This document shows positions 1 through 11,830 of a stretch of 64,000 nt of DNA, piece by piece. This stretch comes from Rheum nobile (Eukaryota; Streptophyta; Magnoliopsida; Caryophyllales; Polygonaceae): assembly GCA_027886185.1 (NCBI GenBank), contig WOAB01000056.1, positions 868,001 through 932,000 on the forward strand. The letters are read 5' to 3'. Each line of letters opens with the position of its first letter. The stretch's first letter is position 1. Position numbers and translations under genes: made by a program. The notes under the pieces are model-generated. The model was not told where the DNA came from and made no database searches. It saw only the letters and a program-made list of their open reading frames with translations.

Positions 1-4
1 ATGT

Positions 5-337
5 ATTCCAGTCACCCATTAGCGAGTCTATTGTGGTGATCAGGACTTTGAGAATGGTCACGAGTTAGTATAAGTATAGCATATGGAGATAAGATATGCG
101 AGATAGTAGTATCATCTCTGCCTTCAAGAGAGTGATAAAAGATGAGGTCTGAGGTTCGAGTCTCTTCTCTAACCTACTAGAAGTGGCAAGAATGTTGGGC
201 TATCAGTGATGAGTTGGGATATATGGGCGGCGACCCATGTTAACGACTGGGCGGCACCGGAAGGGTGGCTGGCCTAGGTCATTACATTAGGCCTGGACTC
301 AGGTAGTGAGATTGAGGTGATTCCAGTCACCCATTAG
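5..337 (+). mobile_element. SINE-like insertion flanked by an 18-bp direct repeat
   Basis: The 18-bp sequence attccagtcacccattag occurs at 5-22 and 320-337 and brackets 297 bp. The insert has a good RNA polymerase III B-box-like sequence (ggttcgagtct, 153-163) and a weak A-box-like tagcatatgg near 77-86. The long target duplication fits L1-driven retroposition. No poly(A) or poly(T) tail is visible, so the SINE call is tentative; a chance tandem duplication is the alternative. It sits in what looks like the 3' internal end of an upstream retrotransposon. Confidence 0.42.
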
Positions 338-386
338 TTTATCGATGCAAGTTTCGGGGTCGAAATTTTTCTTAAGGGGGTAGTAA
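338..386 (+). other. 3' internal remnant and polypurine tract of an upstream Ty3/gypsy copy
   Basis: This stretch closely matches 9,167-9,215, the end of the gag-pol region just before the 3' LTR: both contain gtttcggggt, a run like cttaaggggg (polypurine tract) and taatgtaatatccc at the LTR start. So the LTR that starts at 387 is preceded by the tail of an internal domain and not by a target-site duplication, as in a tandem LTR-internal-LTR-internal-LTR array. Confidence 0.7.
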
Positions 387-2904
387 TGTAATATCCCTCA
401 ATTTTTAGTAAGGGTATTTGGGTATTTTTCTCATCCTTCGTCCGATTAATTATTTCGCTTTCAGTGGAGTTCGGATTTTCCGTAATATTCATGATCTCCG
501 AAATAATTCCCTGAATGGTATAAAATACATTCGATATATTTTTGGAACTTATATTATTTGTTTGGATACAAACATATAATTTCCTGAGTTTAAAACTCAT
601 ACAAATCTTATCCTCCCGTTACTTGATCTCCTGCAATTTTATGACTGTGGCCAAGCCACTTGGGCTTTCCTGCATGCGTGGTCGGGGGCTGGTCGGGGCT
701 TCTCCTGGAGCTATTCAAGGAGCTCGTTGGAGAAGCTGAAATCACGCCATCTCTCTCTCCCTCTCGGCCATCTCTGTGCTCCTCCCCGGCGACTCGGATC
801 CGGCGAGCCTCCTCCTTCTTCCCCGGCGAACCGCGAGGCCTCTGCTGTGCTCCGTTTTGCTGCTGCTGGTCGCGTGTTGTTGTTGTTGTCGTCTCCGGTG
901 GCAAGGAGCCCAGATCCCAGCCGCGACAGCTCGGTGGACGACGAGGAAGACGCGCCGCTGCTGCCCATTGTTGCTGCGTGGAGCTACTGCACCTCCGGCG
1001 AACCGTTGCTGGCTGCTGCTCACGCCGGCGACGAGGGGGGGCGAAGTCGGAGCGGGGTCGGAGTCGTTGTTGCTTCCCGGCGAAGCCGCGCCGATCGACC
1101 TCTGTTGTTGCTGTTCGTTGTTGTGAGGTAGAAGACGAAGGAAAGAATTGGAGTGGGACCCCCCTTGTTATATTGTTGTTGGGCCGAAAGCCCATTTAGG
1201 CATCCAGTCCAGATTTGACCCGAAATTATTCGAGCGGTATAATTTCGATCCCCTTTCGTCCGTATTTTTCTTTAGGAAAATGTAATAAATATTTTTATGA
1301 TTTAATATCATAAAAAGTTTATTAAATATAATTCTTTAAATGCGTCCAGTCAAATTAATTGATAGATAATTAATTTGTCAGTTAGAACGTGAGCTGCTGG
1401 GTCACGTGTGGACTCGTACTCTGCTAGGAATAATCTGAAGCATATGCCATATCCTCGGAAATGGTATTTTCGGTAGTCGTCTCGTCCAGATTCATCGCCG
1501 AATCTATTCCAGGCAAGTGGCGGTTCGCTCTTGCTCATCATTCCATACTTCAATTAATTATCAATTATTTTGTTGTTAATTAATTTGGGATGATTTATTG
1601 TTTATGTTGGGAACAGTTTTGTTAAAAGGATAAAATGATTAAAAGATGATATTCATAGGTTGTATTTCTGCTAGAATCAACGTATTATATATATGTGATT
1701 AGTATATGATATTATACTAGGTTGTATATCTGCTAGAACGACGCTAGTATAAATATACGGTTATGATGTTGGCTATGTTGGCTTTGATGTGGATTATTAT
1801 TGTGCTGAACTGTTAGTTAGCACGAGTATTCGTAGGAACGCTTGGACTCTGCGAGGTCCATTCGTTTCTTTATAACTGGCAAATAACAGGGCGTTCAAGA
1901 CCCTATGCCAAACTTTCTGGTCATGACCAACCGTGTTGTGGATTGAGGTTTGGACCCTGCGAGGTCCATTCCTTCGATATATGTCCCTCATGACGAAACA
2001 TATATCTAAAAGCTTATAACGTGATGTGTGTGTTTTGGAATTAAATAAGATAAGTGCCGTTGTCGCACACAATTAATATACCTTGGGCGAGTAGTGCAGC
2101 TAGGCGCTAGTGCAGCTAGGAAAACTCGTCTTAACTTTTAGTCGCTCGAATGCGATACTGTGATTATGTGATTGTGTGTATATTATAAATTAATGTTCCC
2201 CAACATTTGTCATGTTTCCTATAAGGCTCATTTCATTTAGAGTCTTCTTTTTGGGATTGATTGCTGTGAGTCTCGGTCTCCAGAATCTTCTCTTGTGCAT
2301 ACCTCTTGTTATTCCAGTATGAGTATGATGGTTGACTATCGTCATCGGTTATTATTCGAGAAGCGATGGGTCTAACCTAATACGACTGATTCGAACCACT
2401 CTGCTTTATTCCTTTGCTAGTCTATTCATTTAGACTAACCAGCCGTAATTATTCCTTGCATGGTTGGCTGGTGTCATCCGTTCGATTCGGCACATCAGGT
2501 ATGTTGCTGTTCCGTGAAGGCTAGAACGACTATGAAAATGAACGGTGGTTTTGGATGTTTTTATTGTTTTTAATCAGGTTAAGATCCTTGGGCAGGTGAT
2601 CACTACAATCACAACCCTTTTCGTAATATTTTAAAGACTTTTGCTGTAATCTATTTACTCTGTTATTTGTTAAATTCTGTATTACGACTTCCGCTGTCTT
2701 TTGTTTAAACTCTGTATATTGTCCTATTCGGGATTGGGATGTAATCCCGTGACTCAAGTTTTGATTGAATATTATTATGATTTTGTATCATATGTGTTTC
2801 ATGATTATATTTAAACGGTAAAGCCTGGGGTGACTTCGGTGAGGAAAACCGAGGTCACTAGCGGTAATACCTTTTCAAATGGGTTAAGATTTGGGGGTGT
2901 TACA
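387..2904 (+). mobile_element. Long LTR (2.52 kb) upstream of gag-pol 1
   Basis: It starts tgtaatatccc and ends gggggtgttaca, as does the LTR at 9,216-11,615. From the shared landmark ggcaagtggcggttcgctct (1,512 here, 10,222 there) to the LTR end the two are collinear (about 1,393 bp each). The first 1.0-1.1 kb differs strongly: here about 640-1,200 is GC-rich and open in several frames on both strands, with no equivalent in the other LTR. No clear initiator-tRNA primer site follows 2,904. Confidence 0.75.
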
Positions 2905-4587
2905 TAAAATACTTTAGTATGCATGCGGTAAAGTAGAGAATTCTCTGAGCAATTTTGTCTAGAAGCTCAGGAGATTTCCTTTGTGTAAAAACTTTATATG
3001 TTCGTTGAAAGTCCATCTAATATAAATTACCCAGTTGATCTATTCTGAGTTGATTTTAGTACATTAAGTATATTGGGAAAAATATTAATGTATAAAATTC
3101 TTGGAATTTGATCGGTAAACAGATGGTGAACACAAGAAATCACGCTCGTAATGGTGCTGGACCGAGTAACAATCCCAGACCAAACGAGGGAAATGCAGCA
3201 AACCCCGAGGATGTGCAAGAGTCTGCGTCCCATGTTAATCCTAGAGGCAACGGCCAAGCTCCGGCCAACGCCCCGATGGTTTTTGACGCTGCTGCAGTTG
3301 AGGCAATTCGGGGAATTGTCATGCAAGCGTTCATAGACATTGTGCGACCCGTCGCACCTCAGTCGCAAGAAGTGCCAATTCCGCCAGTGGTTCCAAGGGC
3401 TGAGGAACCTAATGTCCGTGTATATCAAGAGAATGTGATAAGGAATAGAGATAATTATGGCCGAGCTTTAAAGACCATAAACTCTATGAGACCCGATAGC
3501 TACAATGGGAAAGGTGAGCCAGTCCGAGTGACTCACTGGTTTTCCCACATGGAGCGGTTATTCCGCAATGTGGAATGCACTGAAGCTGAAAAAGTGCATA
3601 TAGAGTCTCTCCAGCTGAAGGAAGATGCTAGTGAGTGGTGGGAGAATACCGGTCTTGCTGAGAGCCCTGATCAGAATTGGGCAACATTCAAGACCAAGAT
3701 GACTGATAGGTTCTTCTCTCGGGCTATGAGGGAAGAAAAACATGACGTGGCCTAAGATCGTTATGCCAAATCAAAGTAAACCTCAACTTTCAAACTAGTA
3801 TAGTAAGCAAGCAAGGGTCGAAATCCCAAGAGAATCACAAACGTCTATTTTCTTATCACAAATCGAATACCAATCGAATAGCAGTAACAAGGGGGGTTTG
3901 TGAGGTTTAAATCAAGTAAGAAATAAAACATAATAAATAATATGCAATCAAATGTGAGAAAACACTTAGCCAGGCCATTTCCACTTAAGTTTTGGTTGGT
4001 TGATCCTAGATTACTTCCAATTCCTTCCTATGATTATTCATGTCCCGATCTTGTGTAGATTCAGAGGGAAACCTTTCACAAAGAACCCTTACCAATGAAT
4101 AACCCTAGTACCACTAAAGGTTCAACCCAAAGGCAGCAATACAAATAAGAATTAACCAGGATACACAGAACGCTCGCTCAGATGCATTTACCATGTAATT
4201 ATATCTCCCTACAATAGAACAATTTCAACCAGAGCATGTAAATTGTAGTTGCTACAGCGGAATAGGACGTTAGCCCAACAGTTTCCTAATCCTAGCAATA
4301 TGAAAATCACCAACAACAACTAGTTGCGCGAGCTAGTGCAATCAATGAAATCCAATGGAATAAGCTTAGAAGAGATAATATAATCCAATAGGAATTAAGA
4401 AAGGGAACATAACCTCACAACCAATAATCAAAACTTAAGCTTCCATTGCCAGACTAAGCCAAAGAGGCTTAGCTCCTCATAGTCATGGTAGAAACTTCAA
4501 AAGAAATAAAACAACGATGAATTGAAATTGCAAAAACTAGAACTTGTCTCTAAAGAGTGGAACCCCAACCCTAATGCATAAGGAGAG

Positions 4588-4595
4588 TATTTATA
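4588..4595 (-). promoter_or_regulatory. TATA box of solo LTR 1
   Basis: The minus strand reads ccctataaatactc. It lies about 116 bp downstream, in LTR direction, of the nearest GC palindrome (4,711-4,724), the same spacing as in two other LTRs of the window. Confidence 0.5.
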
Positions 4596-4710
4596 GGGCC
4601 CTAACAAATGACCTAGCCCATTAAGAAAATAACTAAATTAGAAATAAGAAAAAGGGAAAATAAAACTAAAAAGATAATTCGGAATAAGTCCGAGCTCCTG
4701 CCGTGTCAAA

Positions 4711-4845
4711 CCCGCGATCGCGGGTGGTGGACCTTGATCGCGGCCCATGTGGCTCCGCGCCCTTCAATCTCTCCGCGCCCACAGAAAACTCTCGACATGC
4801 TCCGAGGCCCGCGATCGCGGCACCCATGCCCGCGATCGCGGTTAA
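4711..4845. repeat. GC palindrome cluster in solo LTR 1
   Basis: A perfect cccgcgatcgcggg at 4,711-4,724 is followed by a partial copy near 4,735 and near-perfect copies at 4,808-4,820 and 4,829-4,841. The surrounding LTR is AT-rich. Function is unknown; the position upstream of the TATA box suggests binding sites for a transcription factor. Confidence 0.75.
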
Positions 4846-6189
4846 TGCTCGGCATTCTTGTCCTTTGCCTTGCACCAACTCGTCTCCTCTTCACTCCTTG
4901 GCGTCTTCTCTTGATGGCTTCCTTCCTCAGTGTCTTCATGATATCCAAAGTAGCTCAAACACCTCCAAAAACACCAATTTCGCCTCCAAACGCCATACAC
5001 AAGAATGTGTCTAAATCTACCCGAATGACACCAATAAAACCTCTAATAACTCTTAGTTAAGCCCTACAAAGTAGTGCTTATCAAAACACAAGGAGTTTCT
5101 TTACCCGAAGACTGATGGGCTAAAGGTGACTGAGCTATCAACCAAGTTCAATCACCTACTGCAGTATGCTGGATCAGAGGTATCCAGTGAGGAACAAAAA
5201 ATCTGGCACTTCCATGAGTGGATGAGCCCAGAAATTAAGCCAATGATGTTGAGCCACAATTGCTCTACCTTAGAGCAATACGTGGATGCTGCTTATAAGT
5301 TAGAGGTGACTCTGGATGAGTCGACCAAGAGAAGGAATCGCCAGAGGTCAATGCAGAATCAACCTCATGCGAGTGGATTCAAACGTCCTGCACCACCGTC
5401 TAACTTTGCTAAATCTAGCAAGGCGAAGACAGATGGGACGCAAGGAGGGTCGACACAACAATCGGGTCAAGGCAAGGGTCTGATCCAATGCTATAATTGT
5501 GGTGCTGCTGGGCACAAGAGCAATGAGTGTCAGAAGGAAAGAAAGACATGCTTTGGTTGTGGACGTGAAGGGCATGTGCAGAAGTTCTGTCGGCAAGGGA
5601 AGCAGAAAGGTGCTGAGTCGCAACAGGGGTCAGTTAATCAGAGTAACCGACCTAGGTTCAGACCAGTGGAGGCTTCTAGTCCTTCAACTCAGACAACTGC
5701 TCAGAACAAGGGGAAAGCCCTAGCTGCTTTCGGAGGACAAGGTCAACGTCTCTACGAAATGCGTGAGGCGGATGGACCTAATACTCCAATTGCTCAAGGT
5801 ACTCTATACCTCCACTCTACTTCTGTATGCATATTGTTTGATTCGGGTGCTACCCATTCCTTCATATCTGAGAGCTGTGTTAGTAAGTTAGGGTTAGTAT
5901 GCAACGAGATTTGTGAGCCTTTCGTTGTGAACCTTCCTAATGTTGACCATTTAGTGGAAACCAAGCATTTGTCAGAATTTCCAGTTACCATTCAGGGTAA
6001 GGAATTTGAAGCGGATTTAATCTGCATTGCCATGGCTCCATACGACATTATTCTCGGTATGGATTGGCTGACGCGTCATGGGGCGGTAATCGACTTTAGT
6101 TCAAGGACTGTAATGGTGTCATCTGGGGGCAGAGAGTATGCAAGTTTAAGGGTCGAAATGACGCTGATAACGGTAGGCTTATCAATGCG

Positions 6190-7719
6190 ATGACTGCGTT
6201 TAAGCTACTACGACAAGGTTGTGTCGGGTACCTTTGCTATCTGAATACGCCCGTGAAAGATGAACCATTAGTTCTTAATATTACAATGATTCGTGAGTTC
6301 CCGGATGTCTTTCCAGAGGAAATTCCTGGATTACCCCCACATCGTGTCGTGGAATTTTCTATAGATCTCGAGCCTGGTACTGCGCCGATTTCTAAGGCAC
6401 CGTACCGGATGGCTTCTGCCGAGATGCAAGAATTGAAGAAGCAATTGGAGGATCTTCTTGATAAGGGATATATAAGACCGAGTGCATCGCCTTGGGGTGC
6501 TCCGGTTTTGTTTGTCAAGAAGAAAGATGGGTCGTTTCGACTTTGTATCGACTATCGAGAGTTGAATAAAGTCACGATCAAGAACAAGTATCCTTTACCT
6601 AGGATTGATGATCTGTTAGATCAACTTCAAGGAGCTAAAGTCTTTTCCAAGATCGATATGAGATCTGGTTACCTTCAGCTTAGAATTCGTGAGGAAGATA
6701 TTCCGAGGACGGCATTCCGGAAAAGATATGGTCACTACGAATTCGTAGTTATGCCATTTGGACTTACCAATGCTCCTGCAGTCTTCATGGACTTGATGAA
6801 TCAATGTTTTCACCAGTACTTGGATAAGTTCGTGGTGGTCTTCATCGATGACATTCTGATTTATTCCCCGAATGAGGAAGCTCATGAGGAACATCTGCGG
6901 ATTGTTTTGTCAATCCTTAGACAGAACCAGCTTTATGCTAAATTGTCTAAGTGTGATTTTTGGATCAAGGAAGTGGCTTTCTTAGGCCATGTGATCAATA
7001 GAAATGGGGTGATGGTTGATCCCCAGAAGATTGAAGTTGTAGCCAACTGGAAGCGGCCTCAGAATGTGAAAGAGGTGCACAGTTTCCTTGGACTTGCCGG
7101 ATATTATAGACGGTTCATAGAGGGATTTTCTAAGATCGCTCTACCTATGACCGGTCTGCTTCGCAAGGTCCACAAGAAGTTTGTCTGGAATGACAAGTGC
7201 GAGGCCAGTTTTCAAGAATTGAAACAACAATTGACCTCGGCACCAGTATTAGCACTACCAGAAGGAAACAATGGATATGTGGTCTATAGTGATGCTTCAA
7301 AAAATGGTTTAGGATGCGTGTTGATGCAAAGAGGCAAAGTTATTGCTTACACGTCAAGGCAACTGAAAACCTATGAGGAAAACTATCCGACACATGATCT
7401 GGAACTAGCGGCGGTAGTGTTTGCGTTGAAGATATGGAGGCATTATCTCTATGGTGTGAAATGCCAAGTCTTCACCGACCACAAGAGTCTCAAGTATGTA
7501 TTCACTCAGAAGGAGTTGAACATGAGACAACGTCGTTGGCTAGAACTACTCAAGGACTACGATCTTGAATTGTTGTATCATCCGGGCAAGGCTAATGTAG
7601 TAACTGATGCATTGAGCCGGAAGACACCGCATGAGACAGTAGTAGCTCTCATCACTGCTCAAGCCAAATTGAACCAAATGGTGTGCGAAGCCGAAGTCTT
7701 GTATGATCAGCGTAGATGA
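6190..7719 (+). pseudogene. pol: Ty3/gypsy reverse transcriptase and RNase H
   Basis: The frame is open for 509 codons. The reverse transcriptase shows the LCIDYRELN block, the PFGLTNAPAVF block and the catalytic FIDD motif at 6,841-6,852 (family norm YIDD or FVDD). RNase H follows, with YSDAS near 7,285 and a DALSRK end. A TGA at about 7,717-7,719 cuts it from the integrase, which resumes ten bases later in a compatible stretch. The sequence type fits the chromovirus (Tekay/Del-like) branch. Confidence 0.88.
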
Positions 7720-7728
7720 TACCTGAGT

Positions 7729-9180
7729 ATGTTGGAAATTCAGGCTACGTTACTCGATCAGATTCGAGAAAAGCAAGTTGATGATATAGTTTTGGTGAAG
7801 TTAAGGAGTGAAGTGTTGAACGGGAAAGCTCCCGGTTTTGTGATTCAGGAGGACGGATCACTCTGGTTTCAGAACCGAATTTGTGTGCCTGACGTTGATG
7901 GTCTTCGCCAGTTGGTAATGAGGGAAGCCCATTCGTCAGCCTATTCTGTACATCCAGGTTCTAGTAAAATGTACAAGGACCTCTGGAAAAATTTCTGGTG
8001 GCCCAACATGAAATGGGATGTAGCAGAATTTGTGGCGAAATACTTGACTTGTCAGAGAGTCAAGATAGAACACCGCAGACCAGGTGGTGAATTGCTACCT
8101 CTTCCAGTTCCAGAATGGAAATGGGAAGATATCGCAATGGACTTCATCACAGGATTACCCCAGACTCGAACTCAGAAAGATGCTATTTGGGTGATCGTTG
8201 ACAGGCTCACGAAGAGTGCTCATTTCGTGGCTATCAAGTCAACATGGGGAGTCCAAAAGCTAGCAGAAGTGTTTTTACACGAGGTTGTCCGTTTACATGG
8301 TATTCCCAAGACCATTGTATCATATCGTGATGGCCGTTTTACGTTGAGATTCTGGAAGGAACTCCACAAGGCCATGGGAACCGAGCTAAGGTTCATCACT
8401 GCATTCCATCCTCAGACGGACGGACAGTCTGAGAGGACTATCCAGACCCTGGAGGATATGTTGAGAGTATGTGTACTCGATCGTCCGACTAGCTGGAAGG
8501 ACAACCTGAGTCTAATCGAGTTCACATACAACAATAGCTGGCATGCTACTATCAAGATGGCTCCATTTGAAGCCTTGTACGGTCGGAAGTGCAGATCGCC
8601 GATTTGTTGGGATGAGAACGCCGACAAGATTCTGCTCGGACCAGAGTTGGTCGAGAGAACTGCCTCAGATATTGCTTTAATCAGACAAAGAATATTGACA
8701 ACACAAAGTCGACAGAAGTCTTACGCCGATCCAAAGCATAGAAATGTCGAGTTTGAGGTTGGTGACAAGGTATTTGTCAGAGTGTCGCCATCCAAAGGTG
8801 TATTCAGATTTGGTAAGCGTGGGAAGCTTAACCCTCGGTATGTGGGACCGTTTGAAATCTTGGATAGAGTGGGATCTCTAGCGTACCGCTTGACATTGCC
8901 GCCATCGGCACATTCAGTGCATAATGTGTTCCACGTATCTCTGCTGAGGAAGTACGTATCAGATGAGTCTCATGTGCTGAGTTATGAAGACATCGAGATT
9001 CAAGCAAATGGTACCTATGAAGAGATACATGTGCGTATTCTCGAGCGCCGTGAGAAGCAGTTGCGCAATAAGGTGGTACCGTTGGTACGGATTCTGTAGT
9101 CCAAGTCAGGAACCGAGGAGGTTACCTGGGAGACTGAGGAAGTAATGCGTAGACGCTTTCTCGAGATGTTTACGATCTAA
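7729..9180 (+). pseudogene. pol: Ty3/gypsy integrase with C-terminal chromodomain-like tail, catalytically broken
   Basis: An H2C2 zinc region comes first; one of its cysteines appears replaced (AKYLTC where the family has CLTC). The catalytic core has D at 8,140-8,142 (MDFITGLP) and E at 8,431-8,433 (SERT), but the second aspartate is a tyrosine: codon TAT at 8,323-8,325 in SYRDGRF, exactly 36 codons before the glutamate (the D-35-E spacing). Near the end, PLVRIL is followed by a TAG at 9,097-9,099 where chromodomain tails normally have tryptophan; the chromodomain-like remainder (TEEVTWETEEVMRR) runs to a TAA at 9,178. The protein would be inactive. Confidence 0.87.
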
Positions 9181-9469
9181 GTTTCGGGGTTGAAACTTCT
9201 TTTAAGGGGAGGTAATGTAATATCCCACATTTTGTAAGGGTGATTTTGAATTTTCTTATGCCCATATTACAAGTCAGATTAAATGCAGGGAAGTACGAAC
9301 ATTCTGTGAAATGTTTGATCTCTGTAATATTTTTTTGAGTAATATAAAATACAGTTAAAGTATTTTTGGGTTAAAAGATCGTTCGTGTACGAATATATTT
9401 AACCCGGGATTAAGAAAATTTAACCATTCGGTAAGAAAAGACAAAACGGGCGAAAAGGGGTAAATTTGG

Positions 9470-10015
9470 CCTTGACCGCACCCTGGCCGCACCCTGCCGC
9501 ACCCGCGGCGAAGGCCAATGCCAGAGGCAGTAACAAGTTGGCCACCGCACCCCGCGGTCATCGTCAGCTCTGTCGTCAACGTCAGAGTTACAGGCCGTAG
9601 CTGGCCTTGTAGCCTGTTGTTTTGGTCGGGCCACCTCCTCCTTGGTGTCATCTGTGGGTAAGCACCTTGTTTGACTTATAAAAGGAGGAGAATCGGATCA
9701 AAACCGAGCTCAAGAACAGAGCACTTCATCTCTTTCCTCATAAAACCTCCATTAAAGACCAAGCTCTTGAGCTTCGTTTGGAAAAGTTCGAATCCCTCTG
9801 AGTGTTGGAAAATGTACTCCTAAGTGGTATTCAAAGGCCTAAGGTGTTGGGAAATCAAACCAAGAACGAATCAAAGTCGAAACGAATTGATTTGGGTGAG
9901 TTTTCTTCCCGAAAAAGCTGTCGAAGCCCCGCCTCTGTCTCCTGACCGCACCCCGTGGTGAGGGCCGACCGCACCCGTGGTGAGGGCCGACCGCACCCGC
10001 GGTGAGCTGGGTTCG
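9470..10015. repeat. GC repeat clusters of the downstream LTR
   Basis: Short units like ccgcacccgcggtgag and ccgcaccctggc recur at about 9,474-9,556 and again, nearly perfect, three times at 9,947-10,008. The first cluster ends about 121 bp upstream of the TATA box, the second lies in the presumed transcribed leader. Confidence 0.65.
9677..9684 (+). promoter_or_regulatory. TATA box of the downstream LTR
   Basis: TATAAAAG in the context gacttataaaaggagg is a strong TATA box and would start the R region a few tens of bases downstream. The upstream LTR has no equivalent at the matching place. Confidence 0.55.
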
Positions 10016-11615
10016 TGTTGTGTCTCTCGGGTGTTGTGGTCTTGAGCAAGGCTTGATTCCTTTGATTCTTTCCTTATTCTTTTAGATTCATATATGTAGA
10101 TATTGAATCTAACTTAGGGTCTTGTTATGGGTCGTTCCAGAAGGATTTAATATCCAAGATCTGTCCCAGTTCAGACCCAGAAACTGTTATCTTTAAGCTC
10201 GTTAAGCTTTCGTCAAATCTAAGGCAAGTGGCGGTTCGCTCTTGCTCATCATTCCATATTTACATTGATTATCAATTATTTAATTGTTAATTAATTTGGA
10301 ATGAATATTGTTTCTGTCTGAGATCAGTTTTGATAAACTGTTTTGGAAAATTAAAAGATGACATTATAATAGGTTGTATATTCTGTTAGAATCAACGCTA
10401 TTATATATATATATATATTAATAGATTGAGATATATCTATGATGTTGGCCTTGAATGCTTTGATATGAGTATCACTATGTTAGACTGCTTAGTTAGCCCG
10501 AGTAGTAGGAACGTTGGACTCTTCGACGTCCAGTCGTTTCTTTATAATATTAAATGGTGTGTAGGGCGGAAAAACCTCTAACATCATTATGTTGGTCATG
10601 ACCGGCCTCTATACGTTTAGTGTAGAGGTGGTGCACTTAGCCAGTGTCACAAATCTCGGGAGTTGCTCCCAAAAGATCTCTTGTCTTGGACGAGATGATT
10701 ATAAAAGATTATAACGTGATTGTGCGTTTTGGAATTAAATAAGATAAGCGCCGAGTCGCATATGATTAATACACCTATGGCGAGTAGTGCAACTAGGTAA
10801 TAGTGCAGCTTGGAAAGCTCGTCTTGACTTGATCAGAGTACGTTCTCTTTCCAATCTGGATTCGCATTATTGCGGTGAGGTTGGTCGTGAACCGAAATAT
10901 CTTGTCGTTTTTGAACGCTTGTATGAGATGTTTATGTTCCAGACATTTGTCATGTTTCTGATAAGACTCAAGTTCTTGGAGTCTTCTCTTGGATAATTCC
11001 TATAAGGCTCACTTCCGTTGGAGTCTTCTTTTGATCATGTCTTTTGATATATATATATATATTCAGTAGAAGTATGAAGGTTGACTATCGTTATCGGCTG
11101 TTATTCGAGAAGCGATGAGCCTAAACCTAATACGACTATTTCGAACCACTCTGCTTTGTACCCTTGCATAGTCTTTCATTAGACTAACCAACCCAAATTG
11201 TTCTCTGCATGGTTGGCTGGTGTCATACGTTCGATTCAGCACATCAGATAAGTTGCCACCTCGTGAAGGCTAGAGCGACTATGGACGTAAATGGTGTTTT
11301 TGATAAGTTTATTCAGGTTGAGATCCTTGGCAATAATCGCAGTGATCAAGACTTGTATTTATTTTAAAAGACTTCCGCTGAACTATGTTTACTCTTATTA
11401 CACTGTATTTCGTTTGCTTTGACTACTCTTTGTTTTGTCCTACAGGGGATTGGGATGCAATCCCCTTATGTTTTATTAAACGTTTTGGTGTGTTGCACCT
11501 TGATTATCGTGTTATGAATTGTGTGTTATGGAAAAGCCTGGGGTGGCTTCGGTGTGAACCCGAGGTCACTGGCAGTAATACCTTTCCAAATGGGTTAAGA
11601 TTTGGGGGTGTTACA

Positions 11616-11830
11616 AAGACGTTGTCCCACCGTCACGGATGAAACGCGTTCATCCGTGATGGATGAACGCGATTCCTCCGCGATGGATGAACGCGGTTTC
11701 TCCGTGAGTTGATCACGGAGGAACTGCATCCATCCGTGAGTTGACCACAGAGGAACGCAATTCGTCTGTGTGCAATTCACGGACGGATGTAGTTCATTCA
11801 TGGTCAATTCACGGTCTTAAAGTGAACGCT
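11616..11830. repeat. Degenerate short repeats next to the LTR
   Basis: Variants of catccgtgatggatgaacgcg and of tccgtgagttgatcacgga recur about every 25-40 bp from 11,630 to 11,815, including imperfect palindromes around tgatca. No gene is visible. This is the sequence flanking the 3' LTR. Confidence 0.6.

Larger units (their letters stand above)
3743..5084 (-). mobile_element. Solo LTR 1 inside gag
   Basis: The insertion is bounded by TG and CA and flanked by the 5-bp duplication aaaca (3,738-3,742 and 5,085-5,089). It lacks coding sequence. On the minus strand it begins TGATAAGCAC and carries a TATAAATA box at 4,588-4,595. It shares layout and short motifs (ggtcgaaatccc near 3,816, a ggggggtttgt run) with solo LTR 2 at 28,222-29,630, so both likely belong to one retrotransposon family. 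No internal domain or second LTR is present, which is why a solo LTR is preferred over a TRIM. Confidence 0.75.
3123..6193 (+). pseudogene. gag: Ty3/gypsy gag and protease, interrupted by a solo LTR
   Basis: The start at 3,123 gives MVNTRN, a usual start for gag of plant chromoviruses. The retrotransposon gag domain (around 3,480-3,740) is cut at 3,742 by a 1.34-kb insertion and resumes at 5,085. Two CCHC zinc knuckles (about 5,490-5,531 and 5,550-5,591) would bind RNA, followed by an aspartic protease with the DSGAT motif near 5,840. The frame on the two sides of the insertion differs by one base near 5,100, and a further slip near 6,130 separates protease from reverse transcriptase, so no full polyprotein can be made. 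Confidence 0.85.
9216..11615 (+). mobile_element. Long LTR (2.40 kb) downstream of gag-pol 1
   Basis: It starts tgtaatatccc just after the polypurine tract (9,203-9,210) and ends gggggtgttaca. The last 1.39 kb matches the upstream LTR; the first kilobase does not. The base after the LTR is aagac, which does not match the five bases before 387 (agtaa), so no target duplication frames the pair. It holds a TATA box at 9,677 and GC repeat clusters on both sides of it. Confidence 0.75.

Noticed and set aside
608..1199. Overlapping long open frames on both strands in a GC-rich stretch of the first LTR
   Set aside because: Four to five frames are open at once, with simple leucine, arginine or cysteine runs. 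This is compositional bias in an LTR, not a gene.
2905..2950. Initiator-tRNA primer site after the first LTR
   Set aside because: tactttagtatgcatgc shows only a weak match to tggtatcagagc; not good enough to call.
3815..3830. ggtcgaaatccc and ggtcgaatccc (28,321) as pol III B boxes of tRNA-derived SINEs
   Set aside because: Both lie at matching places in two TG/CA-bounded solo LTRs with 5-bp duplications, so they are LTR motifs.
4703..5060. Open frames on both strands in solo LTR 1
   Set aside because: They follow the GC palindromes, have no domain and no homology I recognise; the LTR structure explains the region.
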